Translations under genes and position numbers: made by a program
Part shown: piece after piece, positions 36,945 to 45,853 of the stretch
How the letters are laid out: each line of letters opens with the position of its first letter
How positions within the stretch are numbered: position 1 is the stretch's first letter
Notes under the pieces: model-generated
The model's input: only the letters and a program-made list of their open reading frames with translations
The model's database searches: none
Told to the model about the DNA's origin: nothing
From: Candidatus Chlorohelix allophototropha
Lineage (GTDB): Bacteria > Chloroflexota > Chloroflexia > Chloroheliales > Chloroheliaceae
Reading direction: 5' to 3'
Assembly: GCF_030389965.1 (NCBI RefSeq)
Contig: NZ_CP128399.1
Coordinates: forward strand, 1 to 64,000
DNA: 64,000 nucleotides

Positions 36945-38138
36945 TTATGCCTTTTCGGTCATATCCCCTAATATTAGACAATGTATATGACGTTTTTCAA
37001 GCAAAGTTTGCGCCGCTGTTACTACCTGTTCCACTTTGATTTCGCTTAGGCAAGGGCGCGGGGCGCATCCGGTGCGACTACCCAGTTCCATGCCTCGATA
37101 TAGGCAGGGACGGCAAGGTAGCTCAAGCTCTGCTCTCACAATGATAGACCCGCTGCGCCCTGCTTTTGTTTCGCTTTTTAGTTCAAGCCCCTGTGTACCG
37201 TATGGTTGCCATGCTTGCGGATTAGTTGGTCCAAATATCCCGACTACCGGCGCACCTGCGGTTGCCGCCAGATGCATTAGCCCGGCATCGTTGCCGATAA
37301 AAAGGTCGCACATTCCGAGAAAAGCGGTAACTTCACGTACCCCCGTTTTACCCGCCAGATTTACCACCTTATCTGAAAAGCGCATTTGCTTTATTACTTG
37401 GGCGCAAAGTTCGTGTTCTTCTGCACCGCCCACCAGCGCAATTTTTGCGCCGTATCGTTCTACTAGCGCATCTGCCACCCCCGCAAATCCAGACGGTTGC
37501 CAGCGTCGCGCCAGACTGTAGCCCCCGCTGCCGGGGTGAATTGCCACCAGTAGGGTTTTCTCTTGACCTATAATCGAGTCGCGCAACTCGGCGGCTACCC
37601 GGTAATGCTTTTCATTCAAAGGGATTTCCGGGCGCGTGTTATCGCTTTTAGCTTCTAATGCGCCAACCACTTCCAGCCAGTACGCCCGCTCAGTAGCAGC
37701 ATCGAAACCCCTATCGGCAATTTTCAGGTTCAGAAACCAACCGCGCCCATTATCCAGCCCAACCCGGCGTTTGGCAAGGCTGGAAAGTAGCAGCGCGGCA
37801 TATTTTAACGCGCCAAAACGCAGAGTGAGATGGTGGAACAGGATAACCGTATCGTAGCGTGCCAAAGTTAGGCTTAGCAAAAAGCGAAAAGCCACCCATA
37901 GATTGTTGGGTTTTAAGGCTTGGCGTGGTTCGTCAAAGAGGTACTTGTTGAAATAGATTACTCGATTGAGATAGGGCAAATCTTCCAGCACCGCACCGCC
38001 ATTGGTGGTTAGCACTTCGATGGTGGCATCGGGGTAAGCCTCACGCAAGGCACGCAGGGCAGGGGTAATTGCCAGCGTATCGCCTAAATCCGCCAGCTTT
38101 ATCGCTAGAATTTTTTTAATCGTTTTGCTTTTACCCAC
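36945..38138 (-). CDS. GT9 (heptosyltransferase-like) glycosyltransferase
   Basis: The 397-aa protein has the GT9/ADP-heptose:LPS-heptosyltransferase pattern: an N-terminal ILAIKLADLGDTLAITPALRAL, the C-terminal nucleotide-sugar domain with IHPGSGGYSLARRWQ and the strong motif FIGNDAGLMHLAAT, then GIFGPTNPQAW. The donor may be an ADP- or other NDP-sugar, and the acceptor is probably a surface glycan, since lipopolysaccharide is not expected here. A cysteine-rich insert (PCRPCLYR...GCAPRPC) near the end is unusual. Start is GTG (38138) with AGGATTAGG upstream. It is the last gene of a run of sugar genes. Confidence 0.9.
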   Translation of the reverse strand: MGKSKTIKKILAIKLADLGDTLAITPALRALREAYPDATIEVLTTNGGAVLEDLPYLNRVIYFNKYLFDEPRQALKPNNLWVAFRFLLSLTLARYDTVILFHHLTLRFGALKYAALLLSSLAKRRVGLDNGRGWFLNLKIADRGFDAATERAYWLEVVGALEAKSDNTRPEIPLNEKHYRVAAELRDSIIGQEKTLLVAIHPGSGGYSLARRWQPSGFAGVADALVERYGAKIALVGGAEEHELCAQVIKQMRFSDKVVNLAGKTGVREVTAFLGMCDLFIGNDAGLMHLAATAGAPVVGIFGPTNPQAWQPYGTQGLELKSETKAGRSGSIIVRAELELPCRPCLYRGMELGSRTGCAPRPCLSEIKVEQVVTAAQTLLEKRHIHCLILGDMTEKA

Positions 38139-38143
38139 ACTGC

Positions 38144-39109
38144 CTAATCCTGCAACAGCTTTTCAAAATAATTTCGGCTAACCCGGCAAGAGGCTTGCAC
38201 CCGTTTGCGTTGTCGCAAAGTGCGCGGCAATGCTTTCAGGGAGTGCCATTGCCCTTTCAGGCGCGCCCGTTCGGTATCCAGCTTAATTAACCTGAGTGAT
38301 GTAAGGGCGTAGCCTAACTGCGCTTTGATTATACCGGGCAAGCATTGTTGCAAAACCCCGCTGGGTAGGTCTTTTACTGCTACCAACAGAAAGTTACGCC
38401 CACACTGATAAGCGGCGCGTTTGCCACCACCTGTCGCGCTCAATTGGTGATATACCAGCGCATCTGGAACATACAGGCAGCGTTTGCCGCGCAAGTGCAT
38501 GCGCAAGTTCAAATCAACATCTTCGAGATACATATACAGGCTTTCGTCTAGCACTTTGCCGTCCTCATTATCGCGACGCACCTCGTCCAATGCCTCGCGT
38601 TTGTAGGCAGCAGCCGCGCCACATGGTCCGAAAATCTCTTCTGCCTTATCGAATTGCCCCTTGTCCTCTTCCCACACCCCCCGGTTACCGGGTACGCCGT
38701 TGCGGCGATAAAAATCGCCTGCCGCGTGGAAAACATTAGGGCGATCACGCAGCATTATCTTGCATGCCACTATGTCGATTTCAGGGCGTTGCTGCAAGGC
38801 GTGGTCGATCGCCTCTAACCAGCCGGGTGCGGCTTCTGCGTCGTTGTTGAAGAGTATCATAACGTCACCCTTCGCCTTGTCGAACCCGCTATTGCAGGCG
38901 GCAGTAAAGCCACCGTTGCGTTCGCGTTTTATCAGACGCACCCATGAATAATTCTCGGAAAGATAATCTATGGAATTATCGTTGCTGGCATCATCCACTA
39001 CAATCGTTTCGAGGGGCTGAAGCGTTTGTGCGGAGATGGATTCAAGACATGCACCCAACAACTTTGCCCCGTTGTAATTAGGTATGATAATAGAATAGGT
39101 AAAACTCAC
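38144..39109 (-). CDS. GT2-family glycosyltransferase
   Basis: The 321-aa protein starts with the GT-A fold, YSIIIPNYNGAKLLGACLESI, followed by VDDASNDNS and the metal-binding region LFNNDAEAAPGW. The C-terminal segment (LDESLYMYLEDVDLNLRMHLRG) is typical of rhamnosyltransferase-like GT2 proteins, which fits the RfbD-like gene in the same run. It starts with GTG inside the stop codon of the GNAT gene (GTGA overlap at 39106-39109), so the two are coupled. Confidence 0.92.
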   Translation of the reverse strand: MSFTYSIIIPNYNGAKLLGACLESISAQTLQPLETIVVDDASNDNSIDYLSENYSWVRLIKRERNGGFTAACNSGFDKAKGDVMILFNNDAEAAPGWLEAIDHALQQRPEIDIVACKIMLRDRPNVFHAAGDFYRRNGVPGNRGVWEEDKGQFDKAEEIFGPCGAAAAYKREALDEVRRDNEDGKVLDESLYMYLEDVDLNLRMHLRGKRCLYVPDALVYHQLSATGGGKRAAYQCGRNFLLVAVKDLPSGVLQQCLPGIIKAQLGYALTSLRLIKLDTERARLKGQWHSLKALPRTLRQRKRVQASCRVSRNYFEKLLQD

Positions 39110-39891
39110 TTCAACTCCAGCGTGTATTCGGCATATTCTCCGGCAATTTCAAAGCCCAGTTTGCGATAAGCTGCCAACGCTCCCGGATTATCCGACCTTA
39201 CGTTCAACCCAATGGTATCCACAGTTTTAAGTAGCTCGCGGCAAATGTGAGCGCATAGCCCAAGGCTATAACCGCGTCCTCGGTACGAGGGGTGGGTAGC
39301 TACGTTGCCTACTGCTGCTACTTTATACTGTGGCGAATAGACATGCACTCCGCCGATACTGACCAACTTGTTATTGTTTCGGATGCCATAGTAGAATCCG
39401 GTATCCAACATGCGCGGGTCAAACCAGTTTTGCGGGTAACTTTCTATATAAAGTTGTTCAATCTCTTCTACATTTTGCCAACTCAACTGCACCGGGTGCG
39501 TTTTATCATATTTTTCCAAACGTGAACAATCTTGAAGCGCCATTTTATAATGCGCCCCGTGATATTCAACTTGGTAATCTTCTTGTAGCGCTGGAATAAC
39601 TTCTGGGCTTAGATGGGAATAAAAACGGGAAGGCAAGCGAGGGCGTGTGGCTTCCAGCAATTCACTTAAATGCGCTGCATTGCCGTTCGCCTGCCCGATT
39701 AACACCGGAAGGTCTGAGCCGCAATATAGCAATAGAACCTGCTGTAACACCCCGTCCTCTTTCAAACCGTACCATTCGGTATCTTCCCAGAAAAAGTCGT
39801 CAAGGTCACCCAGTTCATAAACTCGCAAAGCTTGGTCTTTTCTTAGGAAGTGTTCGATTTCCTCTTTAGAATGTAAGTTTACCGTCCGCAT
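39106..39891 (-). CDS. GNAT-family N-acetyltransferase
   Basis: The C-terminal 120 residues carry the acetyl-CoA-binding GNAT motif: VAAVGNVATHPSYRGRGYSLGLCAHICREL, then LNVRSDNPGALAAYRKLGFEIAG. The first 130 residues are a separate, more divergent domain, making a 261-aa two-part protein. The substrate is unknown. Its stop overlaps the GT2 start (GTGA), which puts it in the sugar-gene run and suggests it may modify an amino sugar, but this is inference. Confidence 0.88.
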   Translation of the reverse strand: MRTVNLHSKEEIEHFLRKDQALRVYELGDLDDFFWEDTEWYGLKEDGVLQQVLLLYCGSDLPVLIGQANGNAAHLSELLEATRPRLPSRFYSHLSPEVIPALQEDYQVEYHGAHYKMALQDCSRLEKYDKTHPVQLSWQNVEEIEQLYIESYPQNWFDPRMLDTGFYYGIRNNNKLVSIGGVHVYSPQYKVAAVGNVATHPSYRGRGYSLGLCAHICRELLKTVDTIGLNVRSDNPGALAAYRKLGFEIAGEYAEYTLELK

Positions 39892-39925
39892 ACCACACTC
39901 GTTTCTGGCTACTATTTAGCTTGAT

Positions 39926-40789
39926 TTAGTTAAGGATTGCTTCCCGGATATACTGCTCCAATGCTTCTTGCCAAGTGCGCATCTTTACACCAAGGCTGGC
40001 TGCGGCGAAGTTTTTAAGGGCGCTGTTGTAAAGAGGTGGGGTAGGACGTTTAAAGTCCTTTAAGCTGGTAGGAGTAATCGTCACATTGCGTTGGCTAAGG
40101 CGAAAAATCTCCTGCGCAAATTCGTAACGGCTGGCTACACCCGTGTTCGTCAAATGGTAGATTCCATATGCTTCGGTTTCCGCCAAGTCCAAGAGGGCTT
40201 CTGCTAGGTCAGGCGCATAGGTAGGGTTACTTCGTTCATCTTCAACTACCGTTGCTGACCCCCGCTCATCGGCGATTTGTAGCATACGCTGTACAAAATT
40301 GACTTTTCCCGGTACAGGTTTTGAACCAAAAACCCAAGCGGTGCGAACCACATAAAATTTGTGAGCTATATTGCTGGTGTACCATTCTCCTGCCAGTTTG
40401 CTTCGTCCATATACGCTGGTGGGATTGGTGGCATCGTACTCGTAATACTCGTAAGGATAGGGTTTTTCCCCATCAAAAACGCAATTGGTGCTGACATATA
40501 GCAAAGTTGCGCCACTTTTAGCGCAAGCCAGCGCGAGATTCTGAGTGCCGAGCGCATTTACCCGGTAGGCGGTATCTGGGTCGCTCTCACACTGGTCAAC
40601 ATAGGTATAGGCGGCAGGATGGATAACAAGGTCGGGCGCGTGGTGCATAATGTAGTTCATTACCCCGGTGCGGTTGGTGATATCGCCTTGTTCATGCGAC
40701 ATACCCCATGTTTCAAAACCGCGTTGTTCTGCTGCTTTCAAAACCGCACTACCTAACTGCCCGTTTATACCCGTTACCACTACTCGCAT
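39926..40789 (-). CDS. rfbD: dTDP-4-dehydrorhamnose reductase (RfbD/RmlD-like)
   Basis: RmlD makes dTDP-L-rhamnose for surface polysaccharides. This short-chain-type reductase has VVVTGINGQLGSAV, the family stretch VIHPAAYTYVDQCESDP, the catalytic YGRSKLAGEW with Tyr and Lys, and RTAWVFG. The ATG at 40789 is chosen over an upstream start because GGAGGAAACGGT precedes it; it then overlaps the ferredoxin gene by ten bases. No rmlA, rmlB or rmlC gene is in the window. Related SDR enzymes such as methionine adenosyltransferase beta-like proteins look similar, so the symbol is not absolute. Confidence 0.83.
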   Translation of the reverse strand: MRVVVTGINGQLGSAVLKAAEQRGFETWGMSHEQGDITNRTGVMNYIMHHAPDLVIHPAAYTYVDQCESDPDTAYRVNALGTQNLALACAKSGATLLYVSTNCVFDGEKPYPYEYYEYDATNPTSVYGRSKLAGEWYTSNIAHKFYVVRTAWVFGSKPVPGKVNFVQRMLQIADERGSATVVEDERSNPTYAPDLAEALLDLAETEAYGIYHLTNTGVASRYEFAQEIFRLSQRNVTITPTSLKDFKRPTPPLYNSALKNFAAASLGVKMRTWQEALEQYIREAILN

Positions 40790-41484
40790 ACCGTTTCCTC
40801 CGCTGCCAGCACTCGCCTGGTACATTCCCCGCAGCGCTGCCCGCTTTTTTTGCCTTTTTTCTTGCTGGTTGGTTTAGCCATTTCTAGGTCGTAGATACGT
40901 GCTGAAAACAAGTTGAGGGCAGGTATTTTTGCGCCACATTCGGCGCATTTCTCCCACGCCAGTTCTTCTTCGATTATAAATTCGGAGAGGTCGCTGGTTC
41001 CCCGGTTTTGAACGGTAAGGTGAATCGCCTGAGTTGGGCACGCCGCTTCGCACAAACCACAATACATGCATTTGCCTAGGTCAAACTTTCGCAAGTAGCC
41101 TTTGGTAGTTGGATTGGTGGAAACGGCAGTGGCGGGGCAAACAAAAACGCACAACCCGCAGCCGGTGCATAGTCCCGGTTTAAAGTTCAAGCCGTTGCGT
41201 CCTTGCGCCGGGTAAATGATGCCGCCTCGTTCGCTTGGTCCCAAACCTTCTGAGGGCAACATAACCAGTGCCTGTGTAGTTTCCTCACCTGTGCCGCTAC
41301 CTGATACGTCGGCATTCTTAGCTAGTTCCGGCAATTGCACCCGGTTTGTTAGTAAAAGGTTCTGCCGTACCAATCCACCATGTGTGATATGCGTCAGAAA
41401 ATATGCCAGCCCATATAGCGCTGTCAGCCCGCTTATAATCCACAGCGCAAACGCCGGAAGCCCGTTTTGTAGAAAATCGAACAT
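40780..41484 (-). CDS. 4Fe-4S protein of NuoI/HycF type with N-terminal membrane helix
   Basis: The 234-aa protein has one membrane helix (about 12-32). Two classical 4Fe-4S motifs follow, CTGCGLCVFVCP and CMYCGLCEAACP, spaced as in NuoI, HycF or HyfH, which relay electrons in complex I or [NiFe] hydrogenase. A C-terminal extension has two further Cys pairs (CAECGAK and CGECTRR) not expected in plain NuoI, perhaps a zinc site. It starts three bases after the NuoH/HyfC-like gene, so the two form a pair. No catalytic subunit is nearby. Confidence 0.87.
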   Translation of the reverse strand: MFDFLQNGLPAFALWIISGLTALYGLAYFLTHITHGGLVRQNLLLTNRVQLPELAKNADVSGSGTGEETTQALVMLPSEGLGPSERGGIIYPAQGRNGLNFKPGLCTGCGLCVFVCPATAVSTNPTTKGYLRKFDLGKCMYCGLCEAACPTQAIHLTVQNRGTSDLSEFIIEEELAWEKCAECGAKIPALNLFSARIYDLEMAKPTSKKKGKKSGQRCGECTRRVLAAEETVCE

Positions 41485-41487
41485 ACC

Positions 41488-42498
41488 TTACACTTTAACC
41501 AGAAAAGCAAGAACCAATAGCCAAACTGTTGCACCTACACCAGCATATACCAAATAAAATTTTAAAGCTGTATTTAATTTTACATGGCTGAATAGGACTT
41601 CTGCAACACCCGTATAGCCCAGACACAGCAATACGCCTGCGGCAAAAACCAATGGATTGTTACTGAACGGTACGAATAGCGCGGTGAATAGTATTGCAAC
41701 GGCGGCTCGTTCCAGCATTAGCATGAGACGATAGAAAGCAAGCGGCGGTCCGTTAAGGTCGGTAGTTACGCCTTCCAAAGCTTCGCCCTGTCCTGCTTCA
41801 AGTGGGCTGATTCGCAGTTTGGGTGGCAGCGTTACCAGAAAGAGCAAGCCACACACCAGTTTTACCGGGATATAGGCGAACTGGTTTGAAGCGGCAATTT
41901 TATTGAGATTCAGGCTACCTAGCACCAACGCGGGACCAAAAACCGCTATTCCGTAAGGTAACAAGTAAGAAATTGCCAGTTGAGCGGTGCGCGAACCGGC
42001 AACCTGTGTGTAGATAGAGGGACCCATCGCGCCGAATATAATACTAACTGCCACCGGCAATTCCAGCAATAATACTACCGCCAGTAAGTCTGCTCCTAGT
42101 CCTTTGCTCTCATTCTCAAATTGCGCCGTCCAGAGATTGCCGGGAACTGGCACAAATGCTACAGCTACGGCTATTGCCAGAACTGCCAATGCGGGCATAA
42201 AGAATTGGATGGTACGCCAAGTGGCGGCGCGCTGAGCGTTTAGCGCCGAGTCGGTTACATATGTTTCGCTAGGGGGTAACGCAGGTGCAGACACAGGAGA
42301 AGGTCTTTTGAAAAGCTTTAGTAGGTCGTACAGAGGTTGTAAAAGAGGTGGGCTAAGCCTACCTTCGGCGCGCGCTTGGAACATGCGGCGCAAGCCTTCT
42401 GCCAACAACCCTAGGCTGGCAATGAAAAAGAAACCCGGGTAAATGGCTACGGTAAATAGCAGGCGCAGAAGCATTTCAGTTGTTGAGCTAGTTACCAT
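41488..42498 (-). CDS. NuoH/HyfC/HycD-like membrane subunit
   Basis: Seven or eight membrane helices and the family signature LLQPLYDLLKLFKR and SPLEAGQGEALEGVTTDLNGPPLAFYRL identify a complex I NuoH or hydrogenase-4/formate hydrogenlyase HycD homologue, the membrane arm protein that faces the quinone/iron-sulfur module. The HyfC/HycD pattern fits slightly better. An ATG at 42498 (MVTSS) is given; an ATG at 42555 in the same frame is also possible, and neither has a clear ribosome site. It starts the operon of the 4Fe-4S protein and sugar genes. Confidence 0.85.
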   Translation of the reverse strand: MVTSSTTEMLLRLLFTVAIYPGFFFIASLGLLAEGLRRMFQARAEGRLSPPLLQPLYDLLKLFKRPSPVSAPALPPSETYVTDSALNAQRAATWRTIQFFMPALAVLAIAVAVAFVPVPGNLWTAQFENESKGLGADLLAVVLLLELPVAVSIIFGAMGPSIYTQVAGSRTAQLAISYLLPYGIAVFGPALVLGSLNLNKIAASNQFAYIPVKLVCGLLFLVTLPPKLRISPLEAGQGEALEGVTTDLNGPPLAFYRLMLMLERAAVAILFTALFVPFSNNPLVFAAGVLLCLGYTGVAEVLFSHVKLNTALKFYLVYAGVGATVWLLVLAFLVKV

Positions 42499-42614
42499 AA
42501 ATCGAGTGTAGCACAGCAAGGCAAGGCTTTCAAGTTTTAGATTTGACGACCCCATGAAACTGTGCGAAAATTCCCGAAACTACCAACTTATGCTGTAAAA
42601 GGGGAGGTTTGCCG

Positions 42615-43187
42615 ATGGTTTTAAGCGATGGTGATATTGTTGAGCATTTGAAGCAGGGCAAGATTCGCATTACGCCCGAACCTGATTACGATAAAGCGTT
42701 GAGCAGTTGCTCGGTAGATTTCCGCTTGAGCAATACTTTCATGGTTTTTGAGCATAGCCGTTTCAGCTTTATCGACCCGCGCAGCCCGGTTTCGATTGCC
42801 GAATCTATGCGTAAAATTATCGTAGCAGATAATGAACCTTTTATGATGCATCCGGGTGATTTTGTACTTGCCAGCACCGTTGAGACGCTAGAATTGCCGG
42901 ATGATTTGGTGGGTAGGTTGGAAGGGCGTAGCAGCCTTGCTCGGTTGGGCATTATCGTGCATAGCACCGCCGCTTTGTTTGAGCCGGGTTGGGTTGGTAC
43001 GGCTACTATGGAATTGGGCAATCTGGGTAGAATAGCGGTGGCGCTTTATCCCGGCATGCGAATTTGCTCTTTCCATTTTGAAAAACTAACCTCGCCTGCT
43101 CAAGTTCCGTATCGACTTAAACCCGGCAACAAGTATGCGGGACAAACTTTGCCGGGACCAAGCAAACTAACTTTAGAAGTGGAATAG
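42615..43187 (+). CDS. dcd: dCTP deaminase
   Basis: This enzyme converts dCTP to dUTP, feeding thymidylate synthesis. The 190-aa protein has the trimeric dUTPase-like fold with GRSSLARLGI (conserved Ser and Arg), TAALFEPGWVG and the catalytic glutamate in TATMELGNLG, all as in E. coli Dcd. ATG 42615 with GGGGAGG upstream is chosen over an in-frame TTG at 42609. A second family member follows after ten bases, so the two are expressed together. Confidence 0.94.
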   Translation: MVLSDGDIVEHLKQGKIRITPEPDYDKALSSCSVDFRLSNTFMVFEHSRFSFIDPRSPVSIAESMRKIIVADNEPFMMHPGDFVLASTVETLELPDDLVGRLEGRSSLARLGIIVHSTAALFEPGWVGTATMELGNLGRIAVALYPGMRICSFHFEKLTSPAQVPYRLKPGNKYAGQTLPGPSKLTLEVE

Positions 43188-43197
43188 GAGAATAATT

Positions 43198-43764
43198 TTG
43201 CCGGATAACCTGCCCTCGTTTCTAACCAGAAACCAGCTTGTACCCTTACTTATGCCTGAAAGCGGTTTGCCGCTGGTGGAAGGGTTACTCGATCCTAAAG
43301 TGCAGGTGCAGCCTGCCGGAATCGACCTATCGGCGCAAAAAGTGCTTGCGCCTACCAATGGTGCGATTATCGGCTTTTCACAGGCGGAAACGAAACTGCC
43401 CGATTATAAAGAACTGGAATGGGACTCGGAAGGAAAGGTTTACCTTGCGCCCGGTCCTTATAAGGTTATTTTGAACGAGATTGTGCATATCCCTCGTAAC
43501 ATCGTAGGGCTGGCGCGCCCACGCTCCACTATTGCGCGTGGTGGCGGTTCGGTGGTAACTGCGCTATGGGATCCGGGCTATAGCGGGCGCAGTGAGGTTT
43601 TGCTGGTGGTGCATAATCCTTTTGGAATGACTATTTCTCGCAATGCTCGAATTATTCAGCTTTGCTTCTGGGAATTGGCTGAACCGTTGGCGGAAGGCGA
43701 AGGCTATAACGGTCGCTATCAACTTGAGAATATACCAACCAACCGTGATTTAACGACTAAATAA
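43198..43764 (+). CDS. Dcd/Dut-family paralogue, probably dUTPase
   Basis: This 188-aa homologue of the upstream dcd product keeps GLARPRSTIARGGG and a WDPGYSGRSEV segment. At the place of the deaminase catalytic glutamate it has LLVVHNPFG (E to V). Archaeal and some bacterial dUTPases of the same fold show a similar A-x-WDxGYxGRS pattern, so dUTP hydrolysis to dUMP is the best reading, which would complete dCTP to dUTP to dUMP in two neighbouring genes. The start is TTG (43198) with AGGAGAATAATT upstream. Its stop overlaps the convergent xseB end. Confidence 0.78.
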   Translation: MPDNLPSFLTRNQLVPLLMPESGLPLVEGLLDPKVQVQPAGIDLSAQKVLAPTNGAIIGFSQAETKLPDYKELEWDSEGKVYLAPGPYKVILNEIVHIPRNIVGLARPRSTIARGGGSVVTALWDPGYSGRSEVLLVVHNPFGMTISRNARIIQLCFWELAEPLAEGEGYNGRYQLENIPTNRDLTTK

Positions 43765-44008
43765 AGTCGTCGTCTTCACCCAGATCAAGAGTAGCTTGCC
43801 GGGTTTCCGATTCAGGCTCTCCCGGCGAAATTTGTTTTACCCGTAGCTCGGCTTTATCCAGCAGTTCTTTGCAACGTTCTGCCAAAGCAACCCCTTCTTC
43901 GTATAATGCCAGCGATTTATCCAGCGGCAGGTTGCCGTTCTCAAGAGCGGCAGCAGTTTCGGAGAGGCGTTGGTACGCCTCTTCAAAGTTCATTTTCTCA
44001 ATTTTCAT
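43757..44008 (-). CDS. xseB: Exodeoxyribonuclease VII small subunit XseB
   Basis: XseB joins XseA in the nuclease that degrades single-stranded DNA from both ends. The 83-aa sequence matches the family: MNFEEAYQRLSETAAALENGNLPLDKSLALYEEGVALAERC. An acidic tail (LDLGEDDDFI) follows. The ATG at 43990, giving MNFEEAYQ, may be the real start, as TTGAGAAA precedes it. XseA is not in the window. The 3' end overlaps the convergent dut-like gene by eight bases. Confidence 0.9.
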   Translation of the reverse strand: MKIEKMNFEEAYQRLSETAAALENGNLPLDKSLALYEEGVALAERCKELLDKAELRVKQISPGEPESETRQATLDLGEDDDFI

Positions 44009-44092
44009 TTTAGTTTTGAAATAACACCAATCAGGTTAATTTATAGCGCCATGTATAGCATCGGGGTGAATTATAGCATACTGAGGTTGGGC

Positions 44093-45853
44093 TTAACGGC
44101 GTTCGCCTAACACTTCGCCAATGCGCAATGCCAAATGTAAGCCCAGTCGCGCTTCGGCATCCTCTTCAAATTCCACGCCCAGAATTTCCTGGATTCGACG
44201 CAGGCGATATAACAAAGTGTTGCGGTGCAGGCTCATGCCTTCCGCCATTTTGCTAGGGCTACCGTGATATCTGAAATAGGACTCAAGGGTTTGCATCAGT
44301 TCTCCACCATTGCGCGAGTCATGCTCTAGCAGTTTGCCCAATACTTCCTGATAAAATTCGCGTAGCTCTTTCTGGTTGCTGATGGTTAGTAGCAGACGAT
44401 AAACCCCTAAATCGCCAAAATAGGTGAGGTTGCCCGCACCGAAGAGCTTCAAACCCATTGTTACAGATTTTTCTGATTCCTGTGCGCTTCGGCTGATGCC
44501 TTCGATACCTTCATAAAAACGCCCCAAGCCTGCGCTGACCGACATTTCGGTAAAATGCGCCTGTACCCGATCGTGGAAGATTTTGGCGCTTTTCTTTAGT
44601 TCGATATGATTGGATTTATCTTTACCTGAACCAAAAAATAGCACAAAACGGTCATCTCGAACTCGGCTGATAATGCTCAATTGGCGGCGTGCCGCTTCTT
44701 GTTCAACCAACCGCTGCAATTCACGCGCCATGTTTTCGCTTATAGGTAAGTCCAGTTCCAATTCTTGACCATCTAGGACAATTGTAAGAGGCTTTTTGCG
44801 GTTTTTGGCTTCGCTATGCCTGAAAGCAAACGTGATAACGCAATAGGGTAAGTTTAGATTGTAGCTCAGGCGTTTGCCACGCTCTACCACCGCATCCGCA
44901 TTGGTGAAGGTTCCGTCTATAATTTCATCCAACACGTTTGCTTGGAAACGGTCTTCCACCGCGCTCACCGCAATTTCGCGAGAGCGTTCGATAGCACAAG
45001 CAGAAGCCGCCCGAATTACCGCTACCCGATGGATATTGGTGAAATCTTTCCCAAGAATAGAAACATAACCGGAAATAGTCGCTTGCACAATAATCGGGGC
45101 AGTAAGTTGCATTAGCCCCGCCCCGTTTTCGAAGGTATGCAGCGGCGGGTCGGCTGCACGCAAATCTTTGCTGGATAACCATTCACGCACTGACTGCGCA
45201 TGTTCCCTCAAACCTGAAACGTAATTTTCTGGAGAAGGCGGTTGATTGATCCCATTAGGGAAACCGCTTCTTGCGCGGGTATTATATGCCGGTATAGGCT
45301 CGCTTAAATCGGGCAAACTGCGGGCGCGTAGCCGGAATGAGCTATCTTCGATGATGACAGCACACTCAGTTAGCTGGCACAACCTTTCGGCAATTGCTAC
45401 AAGACCTTTGCCTTCGATTACCAGTTCGGTAAACTGGCGAATCACATCCTGAGTCCACTGTTGCAATAGCTGGCGGTGTTCCACAATATATTTCGTAAGC
45501 GCTCTTTCGAGTTCGCTTAGGCTTGTGCCTTCCGGCAAACTGAGCAAGGGTAACGCAAATTCCTTAGCGGTAGAGATGGCAGAGTCGTTTATTTGCCCCA
45601 TTATGGCTACACCGCTAACGCCTCTTTCTGCCAGATAACCAAAAAGGCGGTCAATATCGATTTCTTCGTCGATAAGCCGCAGCGAGCGCATGCTGATTAA
45701 TACCAATTCACCGCCCTTGAGGTCATCGAACAAGGGCGTGCGACTACGGCTGACCACTACCCACGAAACTTCACGTCCGAGGTCTTCATTTTCAGTCAGC
45801 AGCACCGCTTGAGGGGGTAAAACTTTTTGATATAGTTCAGCGAATGTAATCAT
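44093..45853 (-). CDS. PucR-family transcriptional regulator
   Basis: The 586-aa protein has an N-terminal PucR domain (about 5-125), a GAF-like middle region (about 160-320) and a C-terminal GGDEF-like/CdaR middle plus a helix-turn-helix (LESYFRYHGSPSKMAEGMSLHRNTLLYRLRRIQEILGVE). PucR proteins control purine and nitrogen catabolism genes and respond to nitrogen metabolites. Its ATG overlaps the glnA stop (ATGA at 45850-45853), so it is translationally coupled to glutamine synthetase, a direct sign that it senses nitrogen state. Its target genes are unknown. Confidence 0.9.
   Translation of the reverse strand: MITFAELYQKVLPPQAVLLTENEDLGREVSWVVVSRSRTPLFDDLKGGELVLISMRSLRLIDEEIDIDRLFGYLAERGVSGVAIMGQINDSAISTAKEFALPLLSLPEGTSLSELERALTKYIVEHRQLLQQWTQDVIRQFTELVIEGKGLVAIAERLCQLTECAVIIEDSSFRLRARSLPDLSEPIPAYNTRARSGFPNGINQPPSPENYVSGLREHAQSVREWLSSKDLRAADPPLHTFENGAGLMQLTAPIIVQATISGYVSILGKDFTNIHRVAVIRAASACAIERSREIAVSAVEDRFQANVLDEIIDGTFTNADAVVERGKRLSYNLNLPYCVITFAFRHSEAKNRKKPLTIVLDGQELELDLPISENMARELQRLVEQEAARRQLSIISRVRDDRFVLFFGSGKDKSNHIELKKSAKIFHDRVQAHFTEMSVSAGLGRFYEGIEGISRSAQESEKSVTMGLKLFGAGNLTYFGDLGVYRLLLTISNQKELREFYQEVLGKLLEHDSRNGGELMQTLESYFRYHGSPSKMAEGMSLHRNTLLYRLRRIQEILGVEFEEDAEARLGLHLALRIGEVLGERR

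Noticed and set aside
36945-38138. Lipopolysaccharide heptosyltransferase and hence an outer membrane
   Set aside because: GT9 proteins occur in organisms without LPS. No lpx or lpt genes are seen, so an outer membrane is not inferred.
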